NCBI GenBank assembly: GCA_900177435.1 | Contig: FXAI01000006.1 | Location: 225,426 to 289,425, forward strand | From: Alteromonadaceae bacterium Bs31 | GTDB lineage: Bacteria; Pseudomonadota; Gammaproteobacteria; Pseudomonadales; Cellvibrionaceae | Length of the DNA: 64,000 nucleotides | Direction: 5' to 3' | In this document: one piece after another, positions 16,395 to 23,774 of the stretch | How positions within the stretch are numbered: the stretch's first letter is position 1 | Layout: every line of letters starts with the position of its first letter | Notes under the pieces: generated by a model | Seen by the model: only the letters and a program-made list of their open reading frames with translations | Told to the model about the DNA's origin: nothing | Database searches by the model: none | Made by a program: the position numbers and the translations under genes

Positions 16395-17708
16395 TTACTC
16401 TTCTATAACTCCTGTCTTTAATCGTTTGTGATACATAGCCTCAAGTTCGTACATATCTTGTTGCAATTCGAAGAAACCGTGCCAGTGCGCATAATCCGCA
16501 GCACCCATCATCGCGCCTTGCCTTGCTCGACGTCCCTCATGGTGCCATAGATAGTAATATTTTACCTGGAAGGGGTCTGTCCATGGGTTTTCTTTAAGCA
16601 AGCCCTTTTCCTTCAATTCGTTAAGCATTTCTGTTGCGGGCTTATAGTAGGCTTCGTTATACAACATTACAGCTTTATCGCCCTGTGCAAAAAAGCCATC
16701 TGTATGTGTTGGGCTATGACAATTTTTGCAAACTGACTTCATTTTCTTTCGCCCTGCGGGGCCATCCCCCAACAAGGGGCTTAGTACATCTGTTGAACCA
16801 CGCACCTTCGATTCTTTTGCCCAGAGGTTCCAGTACAAACGTTCGCTAACGTTGTGAGTGACAGCGAGCTCGCCAATCCCGCTCATATGACAGGTAGCAC
16901 AAGTGGGTGCACGATAGTCACCGGGCTCCCATGCATCTGGAGCTGTATCCCAGCGCCAGTCATCTGAATTGGTATTAAATATATGGCCATGCTTTGAATT
17001 ATTGTAAATTTCGATGTTCGGGTGATCCGGGCCTAAATGACAAGAAGCACAGGCATTGGGTTTACGTGCCTCGGCAATATCGAACTTGTGTCGGCTGTGG
17101 CAGGCTGTGCAGTTTCCTGTGGCACCGTCTGGATAAATATTACCCATACCGTTATTTGGCCAGGTTTCCTTGGTGGGTTTGTTGTTTTCATCCAATTTGA
17201 TCTTAGTGCCGTGACACTGCATACAACCCGTTTCCATCGGCGCATCCTGAAATTCGGGATGACTTCGGCCTTCATGTACATTGGTTAAGGCGTGAAGGTT
17301 ATCTTTGGGGATAATTTGGTGGTAAGCACGAAAGTGGCCGCTGCTATCGAATTGCTTTTTCGCGTCTACGTGACAGCGTCCACACACTGCAGGAGACACC
17401 AGTGCAGATACAAAAATATCTGTCCCGACAAGGGTTTCATGCTGAGTTGCTGTGGGCGAATCTTTGGCTACCGCGTGGCAATCAATACAGCTAACCCCTG
17501 CATGAGCGTGGCGACTCATCTTCCAGTCCGCTACCTGGCCAGGCATTTCAAGCTGATGGCAGCTGATACACTCCTGGCCTATTTTACTTATATCCCGTTC
17601 CATTTTAAGCGTTTTCACTTGGGCTACACTGCCCGCTGCGGCTGCCACAAATTGCGAGCAGACAAACAGCAGGCTGAATAGAATGGCTCCCCTTACCTTA
17701 CTTTTCAT
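16395..17708 (-). CDS. octaheme cytochrome c of the hydroxylamine oxidoreductase (HAO) family
   Basis: 437 residues with a Sec signal (about 1-25) and exactly eight CXXCH heme sites: CISCH, CIDCH, CGRCH, CMQCH, CTACH, CASCH, CATCH and CKNCH. No CXXCK is present, which argues against octaheme nitrite or tetrathionate reductases. The order and motifs such as HSRHKFDIAEARKP, DHPNIEIYNNSKHG and APTCATCHM follow the HAO family. HAO oxidises hydroxylamine in nitrifiers. Epsilonproteobacterial relatives paired with a NapC-type protein work reductively on nitrite or hydroxylamine. Here the NapC-type gene is directly upstream and overlaps by 11 bases, so the reductive role is favoured (inference). The start is the ATG at 17708 with GGGAG ahead; the longer frame is a non-coding extension. 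The cross-linking Tyr of true HAO needs an alignment to judge. Confidence 0.88.
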   Translation of the reverse strand: MKSKVRGAILFSLLFVCSQFVAAAAGSVAQVKTLKMERDISKIGQECISCHQLEMPGQVADWKMSRHAHAGVSCIDCHAVAKDSPTATQHETLVGTDIFVSALVSPAVCGRCHVDAKKQFDSSGHFRAYHQIIPKDNLHALTNVHEGRSHPEFQDAPMETGCMQCHGTKIKLDENNKPTKETWPNNGMGNIYPDGATGNCTACHSRHKFDIAEARKPNACASCHLGPDHPNIEIYNNSKHGHIFNTNSDDWRWDTAPDAWEPGDYRAPTCATCHMSGIGELAVTHNVSERLYWNLWAKESKVRGSTDVLSPLLGDGPAGRKKMKSVCKNCHSPTHTDGFFAQGDKAVMLYNEAYYKPATEMLNELKEKGLLKENPWTDPFQVKYYYLWHHEGRRARQGAMMGAADYAHWHGFFELQQDMYELEAMYHKRLKTGVIEE

Positions 17709-18258
17709 TTTTTTTCTCCCAACCCTGTTCTTGTAAGTGAATACCCAGATTTGCATGTCCAACATGTTCGTGACAGCCCACACAGCTCAACTCTTTTTCG
17801 CTACCAGAAAAGTATTTACGATGGGGGCGGAATGATTTTGCGTTTTCTTCAGATGTTTGCTCTAAATATTTATGACAGCTTAAACAGCCGGAATCGTAGA
17901 CGTAGTGTTCGCGCCTTTCACGATTTGCGTGCCAGTCAATATCATAGGGGTCTTTTAAAATCTCCATTGTTGGATCAACCACACCGTGGACCCCTTTTAC
18001 CCATAAATAATGAAGCGCATTATCCTGGGGTATATGACAGTCACTACAACTGGCGCGCCAGCCCACGGAATTGTTACCACCATGGAGGTCCTCACGATAG
18101 GATGAGCCGATAGGCTTATGAGAGTGACAGCTTGAGCAGAACTCATGATCACTCGTGGCATGAATAGTAGTATCTACCATAGCCCAACTCAAAGTGACGA
18201 AGGTACCAATAGCTGCAGCGATTATTCCGAATTTGAATAAAAAAACACGTGAGACCAT
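17698..18258 (-). CDS. NapC/NirT-family tetraheme cytochrome c (quinol dehydrogenase)
   Basis: 186 residues. A single N-terminal membrane helix (about 8-28) is followed by four CXXCH motifs (CSSCH, CSDCH, CLSCH, CVGCH) in the spacing of NapC, NirT and NrfH. The final CVGCHEHVGH block is typical of the family. These proteins take electrons from membrane quinol and pass them to a periplasmic multiheme or molybdenum reductase. It overlaps the octaheme gene, which marks that enzyme as its likely partner. The histidine kinase gene lies about 100 bases upstream. Confidence 0.93.
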   Translation of the reverse strand: MVSRVFLFKFGIIAAAIGTFVTLSWAMVDTTIHATSDHEFCSSCHSHKPIGSSYREDLHGGNNSVGWRASCSDCHIPQDNALHYLWVKGVHGVVDPTMEILKDPYDIDWHANRERREHYVYDSGCLSCHKYLEQTSEENAKSFRPHRKYFSGSEKELSCVGCHEHVGHANLGIHLQEQGWEKKNEK

Positions 18259-18358
18259 GGAACTCCCTTTAGTTATTATATGGAGCAGTAATTACTGGCT
18301 TAAACTGGTCGTAATGTTTGAGTTGCATGAAATGCAATTAGTCTTTATTTGTATCTCT

Positions 18359-20239
18359 TTATTCTACTTTAATATCCTGACTCTCACCACAAAATCGCAC
18401 AGGTATTTTTACCGAGAAGCAACTCCCTTTTCCGTACTCACTCGACACTGAGATAGTCGTACCCAGTAGCCTTGATAAATTGGAAACAATGGATAGCCCC
18501 AAACCCGTACCTTGCCCTACCTCAAATCGAGTGTTGTCATCAAACTGCTCAAAACGTTGGAATAATTTTTTCTGGTCTTCTACATCTATACCATGGCCAC
18601 TATCTGTCACCTTAATAATAACAGACATCTCATCGTAACCCGGCTCGAGGTCGATACGTACAAAGCCACTATCGGTGTATTTAACGGCGTTAGACAAAAG
18701 GTTCAATAATATCTGGCTAATTCGCGAGGGGTCTGTTTCAACCTTTGACACGGGCTTTTGATTAAAGATCACCTCCAAACCCTTTTCATCCGCATTAGGG
18801 CTGATTTGCGTCACGCAGGACACACAGAGATCACTTAAATCTACATTTATGAGCCTAAGCTCGAGTTTGTTTGCCTCAATTTTACTTAAGTCCAAAATAT
18901 CGTTAATCATTTCAAGCAAATGACGCCCGTTTCTCTCAATTGTTTGCAGTGCTTTTAATTGACGACCTTCGTAGGAGTCAGGCTGTTTGAGTAGGCGCAC
19001 GGTAAACCCGATAATGGAGTTCAAAGGTGTGCGCAACTCGTGTGACATATTTGCGAGAAAATCTGTTTTAATCGACAAAGCACGTTCCGCACGTTTTTTT
19101 TCTGTGTTTAGCTCCACATTCAGGCTTTTTTGTTCCTTTACCATCCTTTCTGAACTGACAAGAAGGCTTTTTGTCTGTTCGTTCTTGAACCTAAAAACAT
19201 CTGCAGCGGATGCCAGGCTACCAATCTCGTCACGACGATCAAGCTCCGGGATTGTTGACACTGCGTTTCCCTGAGCCAGTTGATTGAAAACATTTGTAAT
19301 GCGTTCAATAGGCCTGGTGATACGGCGATAAAAAAGAACAGCTACGACCACAGCCACAATTATGCCCAGTAGTGACAGTACACTACTCCACATCTGCTGT
19401 TTTGCCATGGAGCTAACAACGGAATAACGGGTAACATCCGAGCGTTCTCTATAGATGTCATCCAGGTTGGCTGAGTGATACAGGATTTCATTGGCAGAGC
19501 CAGTCATCACGACGTTTATTAAATAAACATAATGGCGAGTAAGCGACACTATCCTCGAAAAATTTCTTTCGTAAACAGCTATCTTTTGCAGGCTTTCGCC
19601 TTCGGCGTCACCGTTACTAAGTACGGAAACACTCACTTTGGCATCTGCTATTTTATCTTTAAATTCGTTTATATGTTTTAGGTCGTATGATGTTAAGTAG
19701 GAAAGCGACGCGTTGTGAGCAGCCAGCAAATAATTTTCTAACACTGAAAGCTCCGCGCTGTCGACCGGCATACCATGAAGAAACAAAACCCGAGGATCCA
19801 CATCATGGCTTAAATGTTGTGTAATAAGCTCCGAACGTTGATTGCGCATACCAACAACGATGTCAAAATTTGACTTAAAATCCCCTAGGTGAGTTCGCAT
19901 AGTCATTATGCTTTCAAAATGCTCTCTACCCGAGGGCAAATCCAATAGGCGTTTTAACGCGAGATCTATTCCATTATAATAATCATCAACTCTATCTACC
20001 GCACCGGCACTGGCGGTTTCTTTAAAAATTAAAACATTGCGCTGCAAATCGAGCACGTCTTTTTCAACTTTGCTTATTAAGTGGGATATATTTTCGGACT
20101 CTACCAGGTCATCTAATGCGCCGGTAAATAGCTGGTGAGAAAGTGTATAGAAATAGGAAAGAGCCAGCAGAGGCGAAAGCAGCACTACAAAGGCAAGTAA
20201 TATTTGTATTTTTATTGAATGAATATTTATCTTGGACAT
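18359..20239 (-). CDS. membrane sensor histidine kinase with large helical periplasmic domain
   Basis: 626 residues: TM about 10-33, a mostly helical periplasmic region of about 260 residues, TM about 293-314 with an aromatic/basic exit, HAMP linker (RRITRPIERITNVFNQLAQG), a coiled-coil stretch, a dimerisation domain with His400 in NMSHELRTPL, and an ATPase domain with LLSNAVKYT, DSGHGID and GTGLGLSIV. There is no receiver and no PAS domain. The helical sensor resembles that of TorS-type kinases, which read a periplasmic binding protein. The gene begins 36 bases after a Tat-exported binding-protein gene, so that protein is the obvious partner. Its response regulator is not in the window. Confidence 0.9.
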   Translation of the reverse strand: MSKINIHSIKIQILLAFVVLLSPLLALSYFYTLSHQLFTGALDDLVESENISHLISKVEKDVLDLQRNVLIFKETASAGAVDRVDDYYNGIDLALKRLLDLPSGREHFESIMTMRTHLGDFKSNFDIVVGMRNQRSELITQHLSHDVDPRVLFLHGMPVDSAELSVLENYLLAAHNASLSYLTSYDLKHINEFKDKIADAKVSVSVLSNGDAEGESLQKIAVYERNFSRIVSLTRHYVYLINVVMTGSANEILYHSANLDDIYRERSDVTRYSVVSSMAKQQMWSSVLSLLGIIVAVVVAVLFYRRITRPIERITNVFNQLAQGNAVSTIPELDRRDEIGSLASAADVFRFKNEQTKSLLVSSERMVKEQKSLNVELNTEKKRAERALSIKTDFLANMSHELRTPLNSIIGFTVRLLKQPDSYEGRQLKALQTIERNGRHLLEMINDILDLSKIEANKLELRLINVDLSDLCVSCVTQISPNADEKGLEVIFNQKPVSKVETDPSRISQILLNLLSNAVKYTDSGFVRIDLEPGYDEMSVIIKVTDSGHGIDVEDQKKLFQRFEQFDDNTRFEVGQGTGLGLSIVSNLSRLLGTTISVSSEYGKGSCFSVKIPVRFCGESQDIKVE

Positions 20240-20275
20240 TAAGTATGCCGACAGGTCAAACCCTTAAAATTTGCT

Positions 20276-21559
20276 TTACATGCTGATAAATTCATACCAC
20301 TTTTGCAGACTGTAGTCATAGCTCGGCATAACAGTGTTCCATACTGCAACATTGCTAAAGCGATTATTATAAGAGCCCCCTGTACGAATATCGCCAGCTT
20401 TGACAGAGACATTGCCATCAGTACCCCGTAAATTTATGCTGGTCTGCTTTCCCTTGTACCAGTAATTCCATTCGTCGGGGAGCAGCAGCTCACGTGAACG
20501 TTCAGGGTTTGAAATGTAATATCCCTGGCGAGCTATGAATGCACCCGCCCAGCCGCTCAACCACCAGTTCATATAGTCATAGGCTGCATCTTTGATATGA
20601 CCATCAGTAGCCGAAGACAGGCACATTACGCCGTGCCAGCCTCGATACCCCTCCTTGGGCGCTGCGTAGTTCACCGGCACATTCAAACCATTAAGCGCCG
20701 CTACCGCCGGAGAAAACATACTTTCAATTACCACTCTGCCAGTTTTCATAAACTCGACAGATTCTGGTACAGAAGTCCAAAAACCGTTGAAGTGTCCTCT
20801 TTGTTTCTTCTTCGCAAGAATCTCAAATAAGCTGTCGAGTTCTCCGCGGGACATATTCCCTACGTCAGCTATATTGATCAAGCCTGCAGCCTGGGCCGCA
20901 AGTGCCATATCAAAAAGCCCAATAGTGGGTGCATTGACCACTCCCACCCTTCCTCTGTAGCGGTCGTCTAAAAGCCAGGCCCAGCTTTCTGTTTTGTAAG
21001 GTATGCCAGGCTCAATAACACGCGTGTCGTAACCAAATGAATCCACATTGTGAACATAGGGAAGAAAGCTGATTTTTCCCGTTGGTTGTGTACCCAGGTT
21101 GCCATCTTTCTGAACGTTCAATAACTTATAAGGTGCATCACCCGCACCAATTTTGGCGTCTGCGCTGAGCTTGCCTGTTTTAGCTAACGAGTTAACTTCC
21201 TGCCAATTGCTTATTCGTTCAACATCGATAGGTTGAATAGAGCCGGATTGCCAAAGCACATTGATGCTGTTTGACCACTGCTCATAAAGATCAAAAGCTT
21301 GAGGAAACAAGGAAGCCTTTTGTAGCACGGCTGCGCTGCCTTTAGGCTCAAACAGGATCTCTATGCCTAAATCCTGCATAGCACGCTGACGGATCTCTTC
21401 CTGAAGGGTAACATGGGTGCCCAACACCCGCAGTGTAACCTTGTTTTTGCTGAACACGAATGGCGCCTTAATGGCCATGGTGGCGCCAAATCCAGCAGCC
21501 CCGGCGCTCTTCAGGAACTGTCTTCGACTTTTATCGCTGGAATCCACTTGCTTTGCCAT
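20276..21559 (-). CDS. Tat-exported extracellular solute-binding protein (type 2, PotD-like)
   Basis: 427 residues. A twin-arginine signal is clear (SRRQFLKSAGAAGF, Arg12-Arg13), so the protein folds, possibly around a cofactor or ligand, before export. The rest follows the family 1 / PotD-like substrate-binding layout, including ESWAWLLDDRYRGRVGVVN and a conserved Trp-rich C-terminus. No permease or ATPase gene is near, which is unusual for an ABC transporter subunit. The next gene, 36 bases on, is a membrane histidine kinase. I infer a sensory role: ligand-loaded protein signals through that kinase. The ligand could be a polyamine, carboxylate or anion and is not decided by the sequence. 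AAAGG before the ATG serves as ribosome site. Confidence 0.85.
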   Translation of the reverse strand: MAKQVDSSDKSRRQFLKSAGAAGFGATMAIKAPFVFSKNKVTLRVLGTHVTLQEEIRQRAMQDLGIEILFEPKGSAAVLQKASLFPQAFDLYEQWSNSINVLWQSGSIQPIDVERISNWQEVNSLAKTGKLSADAKIGAGDAPYKLLNVQKDGNLGTQPTGKISFLPYVHNVDSFGYDTRVIEPGIPYKTESWAWLLDDRYRGRVGVVNAPTIGLFDMALAAQAAGLINIADVGNMSRGELDSLFEILAKKKQRGHFNGFWTSVPESVEFMKTGRVVIESMFSPAVAALNGLNVPVNYAAPKEGYRGWHGVMCLSSATDGHIKDAAYDYMNWWLSGWAGAFIARQGYYISNPERSRELLLPDEWNYWYKGKQTSINLRGTDGNVSVKAGDIRTGGSYNNRFSNVAVWNTVMPSYDYSLQKWYEFISM

Positions 21560-21705
21560 ATCAAACCTTTAACCAAAACCCGCCCACCGGAATTTGGGGG
21601 ATAGATTGAGTGTAGTTCGACTTGGGCTGTGGAGCCATGTCTCAGGGGAAAGAGGTGTGGCCGGAATACTCTCGCGCGATTCAGCGCTGCTTCTGACCTT
21701 AAAGC

Positions 21706-22308
21706 CTAGTTTAGGACGACACCGGAATGGAAACGAAAGGCCGAATCTTCCGCTGTAACAAGCGTTTTGTCTCTTTCTAAAAACAGCAGTATCTGTGTGG
21801 AAATGTCGTCGTCACCGGCAGCTTTCTTGGCGAGGCCCAGGTAGTCCTCGAAATGACGGGCTTCAGATTTTAATAATGACAGGTAAAACTTCTGTAGTTG
21901 TTCATCGAGATGAGGCGCGAGCTTGGCAAAGCGTTCGCAGGAGCGCGCTTCTATTACTGCGCCTACTATCAATGTATCTATTAGTTTTGCGGGCTCGAAA
22001 GTACGCACAGGCTTGCGTAGTTCTGCTGCATAACGGGAGGCGGTTTCTTGTGTGTAGGCGATGCCGCGCTGTTCCATTATGGCAATTACCTGCTCAAAAT
22101 GCCGCAATTCTTCCCTTGCTAGTCGCGACATTTTATTGAGCAACTCAAAATCATTTACATAACGATGGATAAGATTAAGGGCTGTATTGGCGGCCTTTTT
22201 TTCACAGTTGGCGTGATCAATGAGCAGCATCTCTGGGTGCTGTAATGCCGATTCGATCCAGGCCTGAGGCGTTTCACATAAAAGAAATTTATTGATGGCT
22301 TCCATCAT
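21706..22308 (-). CDS. miaE: tRNA-(ms2io6A37) hydroxylase
   Basis: 200 residues of the ferritin-like di-iron fold. Two ExxH pairs bind iron (EELRHFEQ and SEARHFED), with further glutamates in CEKKAANTA and EARSCERF. MiaE hydroxylates the isopentenyl group of ms2i6A at position 37 of tRNAs that read UNN codons, using oxygen. The start ATG overlaps the TGA of the DUF1289 gene as ATGA. The oxygen requirement shows that the host grows aerobically at least part of the time. Confidence 0.95.
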   Translation of the reverse strand: MMEAINKFLLCETPQAWIESALQHPEMLLIDHANCEKKAANTALNLIHRYVNDFELLNKMSRLAREELRHFEQVIAIMEQRGIAYTQETASRYAAELRKPVRTFEPAKLIDTLIVGAVIEARSCERFAKLAPHLDEQLQKFYLSLLKSEARHFEDYLGLAKKAAGDDDISTQILLFLERDKTLVTAEDSAFRFHSGVVLN

Positions 22309-22769
22309 TGTTCGGGTCTGCTTAAATTATGGCCTAAAATGAAGTAGCGTTCATAGTGCGCACAGGATAACTGGAAAAACTCCAGGTCAATGGCATCTCG
22401 TAACTGTGTAGCGCTCATGTTTTCGCTGTTTTGGCGAGAGCGAAACCCAAATTCTTCCATTGCGTGTATTTGATTGGCGCCAGCCTTTAATAAATCAAAT
22501 AGCCAGCAATACGGGTTTGCCGTGGCATTAATGCGTATTTTTTGATTTTGGATTTGCTGCAACAAGCGCCCGGAGTCAAACACCACAAATTTGTTGGCGA
22601 CAACCTGTGCCAATAATAATTGAATACGGCTGAGTACTGCTTGCTTCTCTTTATTGCTGTAGCCATTCCATGCAATAACCTCATGGCTGAAGCGCTTGCA
22701 ACCGCGACATACGCTGTCTCCAATTCCAGTGGAACATACACCAATACAAGGTGTTTTTACTGCGCTCAA
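22305..22769 (-). CDS. DUF1289 domain protein
   Basis: 154 residues. The N-terminal 55 residues are a DUF1289 domain with four cysteines (8, 12, 21, 24) in CIGVCSTG...CRGCKR, a pattern that could bind iron-sulfur or zinc. The next 100 residues are an extension I do not recognise. The start is a TTG one base after the stop of the upstream CBM9-like gene; the ATGA overlap downstream couples it to miaE. A link with tRNA modification or redox chemistry is suggested only by that neighbour. Confidence 0.75.
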   Translation of the reverse strand: MSAVKTPCIGVCSTGIGDSVCRGCKRFSHEVIAWNGYSNKEKQAVLSRIQLLLAQVVANKFVVFDSGRLLQQIQNQKIRINATANPYCWLFDLLKAGANQIHAMEEFGFRSRQNSENMSATQLRDAIDLEFFQLSCAHYERYFILGHNLSRPEQ

Positions 22770-22770
22770 A

Positions 22771-23508
22771 TTACTTCAACTCCAGTATTCCAAATACACT
22801 CGCGTCTTTCCAACCAAGGTTTCGATCGCCGTTTACAGCTTTAATATCTTCACTGGCGATAAAGTTTTCACGGCGTTTACCGCCGTCATTGTCGCAATAA
22901 GCAAGCATAAAACCGAGCTTCTTGCCTTTATCTAGCTTGACAGGAGTAATACTGCTGTCGCCATCGATAAAGCTATCGCCATAGACCTTTATAGCGGCCT
23001 CCCAGGTTGTTTTACCCTTGCTGCGTGTCCAGTGGCTAGAGATGTGATCATTGTACAGCTGTGGTTTTTTGTCCGGCCCCATGTCCACTACTTGGCCATC
23101 CAAAGCAATATGGTACGCAAAAGCACTGTGATTGTACTGATGATCACCACCGGAGGCATCTTCATCAATAAAAATTTCCAAGGCCTCATCATCCCAATAG
23201 TGTTGCAGAGGGTCCGCATAGACATCGGCCATAACGTCATCAACGATCTCTGCCAGTAAGTAGATATGACTCTCGTCCCAAACCAATTTAAATCGACCAC
23301 TGAAGTCCTCTTTGGAGGGCTTTTCGCCGATCAAGACCTGGTCAAGCGCATGCCATTGGGCGGCATGCCACACTGCTTCGCTAGCAATACCATCAATTAA
23401 GGGTGCCTGGGGTGTAAATTGAACGGCGTGAGCGTTTCGTTGCTCTGCCATGGTTAAGGGGGCAAATAAAGCTGATGCGAGTGTGTATATCCAGATGAGT
23501 TTTTTCAT
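22771..23508 (-). CDS. exported CBM9-like carbohydrate-binding protein
   Basis: About 245 residues from the ATG at 23508, with a Sec signal (about 1-20, ending TMA). The mature chain is almost entirely a family 9 carbohydrate-binding-like domain: PLIDGIASEAVWHAA at the start, then the family pattern FKLVWDESHIYLLAEIVDD and DDEALEIFIDED. Alone, without a catalytic domain, such proteins bind sugar ends or serve as DOMON-like periplasmic proteins. The chosen start removes a 14-residue extension that would precede the signal. It leads the run into DUF1289 and miaE with a one-base gap. Confidence 0.78.
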   Translation of the reverse strand: MKKLIWIYTLASALFAPLTMAEQRNAHAVQFTPQAPLIDGIASEAVWHAAQWHALDQVLIGEKPSKEDFSGRFKLVWDESHIYLLAEIVDDVMADVYADPLQHYWDDEALEIFIDEDASGGDHQYNHSAFAYHIALDGQVVDMGPDKKPQLYNDHISSHWTRSKGKTTWEAAIKVYGDSFIDGDSSITPVKLDKGKKLGFMLAYCDNDGGKRRENFIASEDIKAVNGDRNLGWKDASVFGILELK

Positions 23509-23685
23509 TATTTTTATCCCATAGATGTTCTGCTCGGGAATATAGACCATTTATTTACTTGGAATCCAGCACCTCTAGACCCTTAATTTCAACGATTTCC
23601 CCTTAAAACTAATGAGCAGGAAGCCATTTTGCGTTAGAATCTGGCTCCCTGAAATAGGCTCGGTTCTCCAGCCGACCTTGTTTTT

Positions 23686-23715
23686 CTATCGATATTGAGT
23701 ATCGGATATCGATAG
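23686..23715. promoter_or_regulatory. perfect 10-bp inverted repeat upstream of acnB
   Basis: CTATCGATAT (23686-23695) and ATATCGATAG (23706-23715) are exact reverse complements separated by 10 bases, TGAGTATCGG. The centre also contains TATCGGATAT, a near direct copy of TATCGATAT. The repeat ends 59 bases before the acnB GTG. It can be a dimer-binding operator in DNA or a 10-bp hairpin in the 5' leader. A TAGAAT at 23635-23640 could be the -10 element upstream, which would place the repeat in the transcript. Function is inference. Confidence 0.6.
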
Positions 23716-23774
23716 CCTCGTACGCAGAGATCCTGCAATACCGAGTAATTCATTTCATATAGAGGACAACAACT

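Noticed and set aside
16395..17708. Octaheme tetrathionate reductase or octaheme nitrite reductase
   Set aside because: These have a CXXCK at the catalytic heme; all eight sites here are CXXCH and the motif order follows the HAO family.
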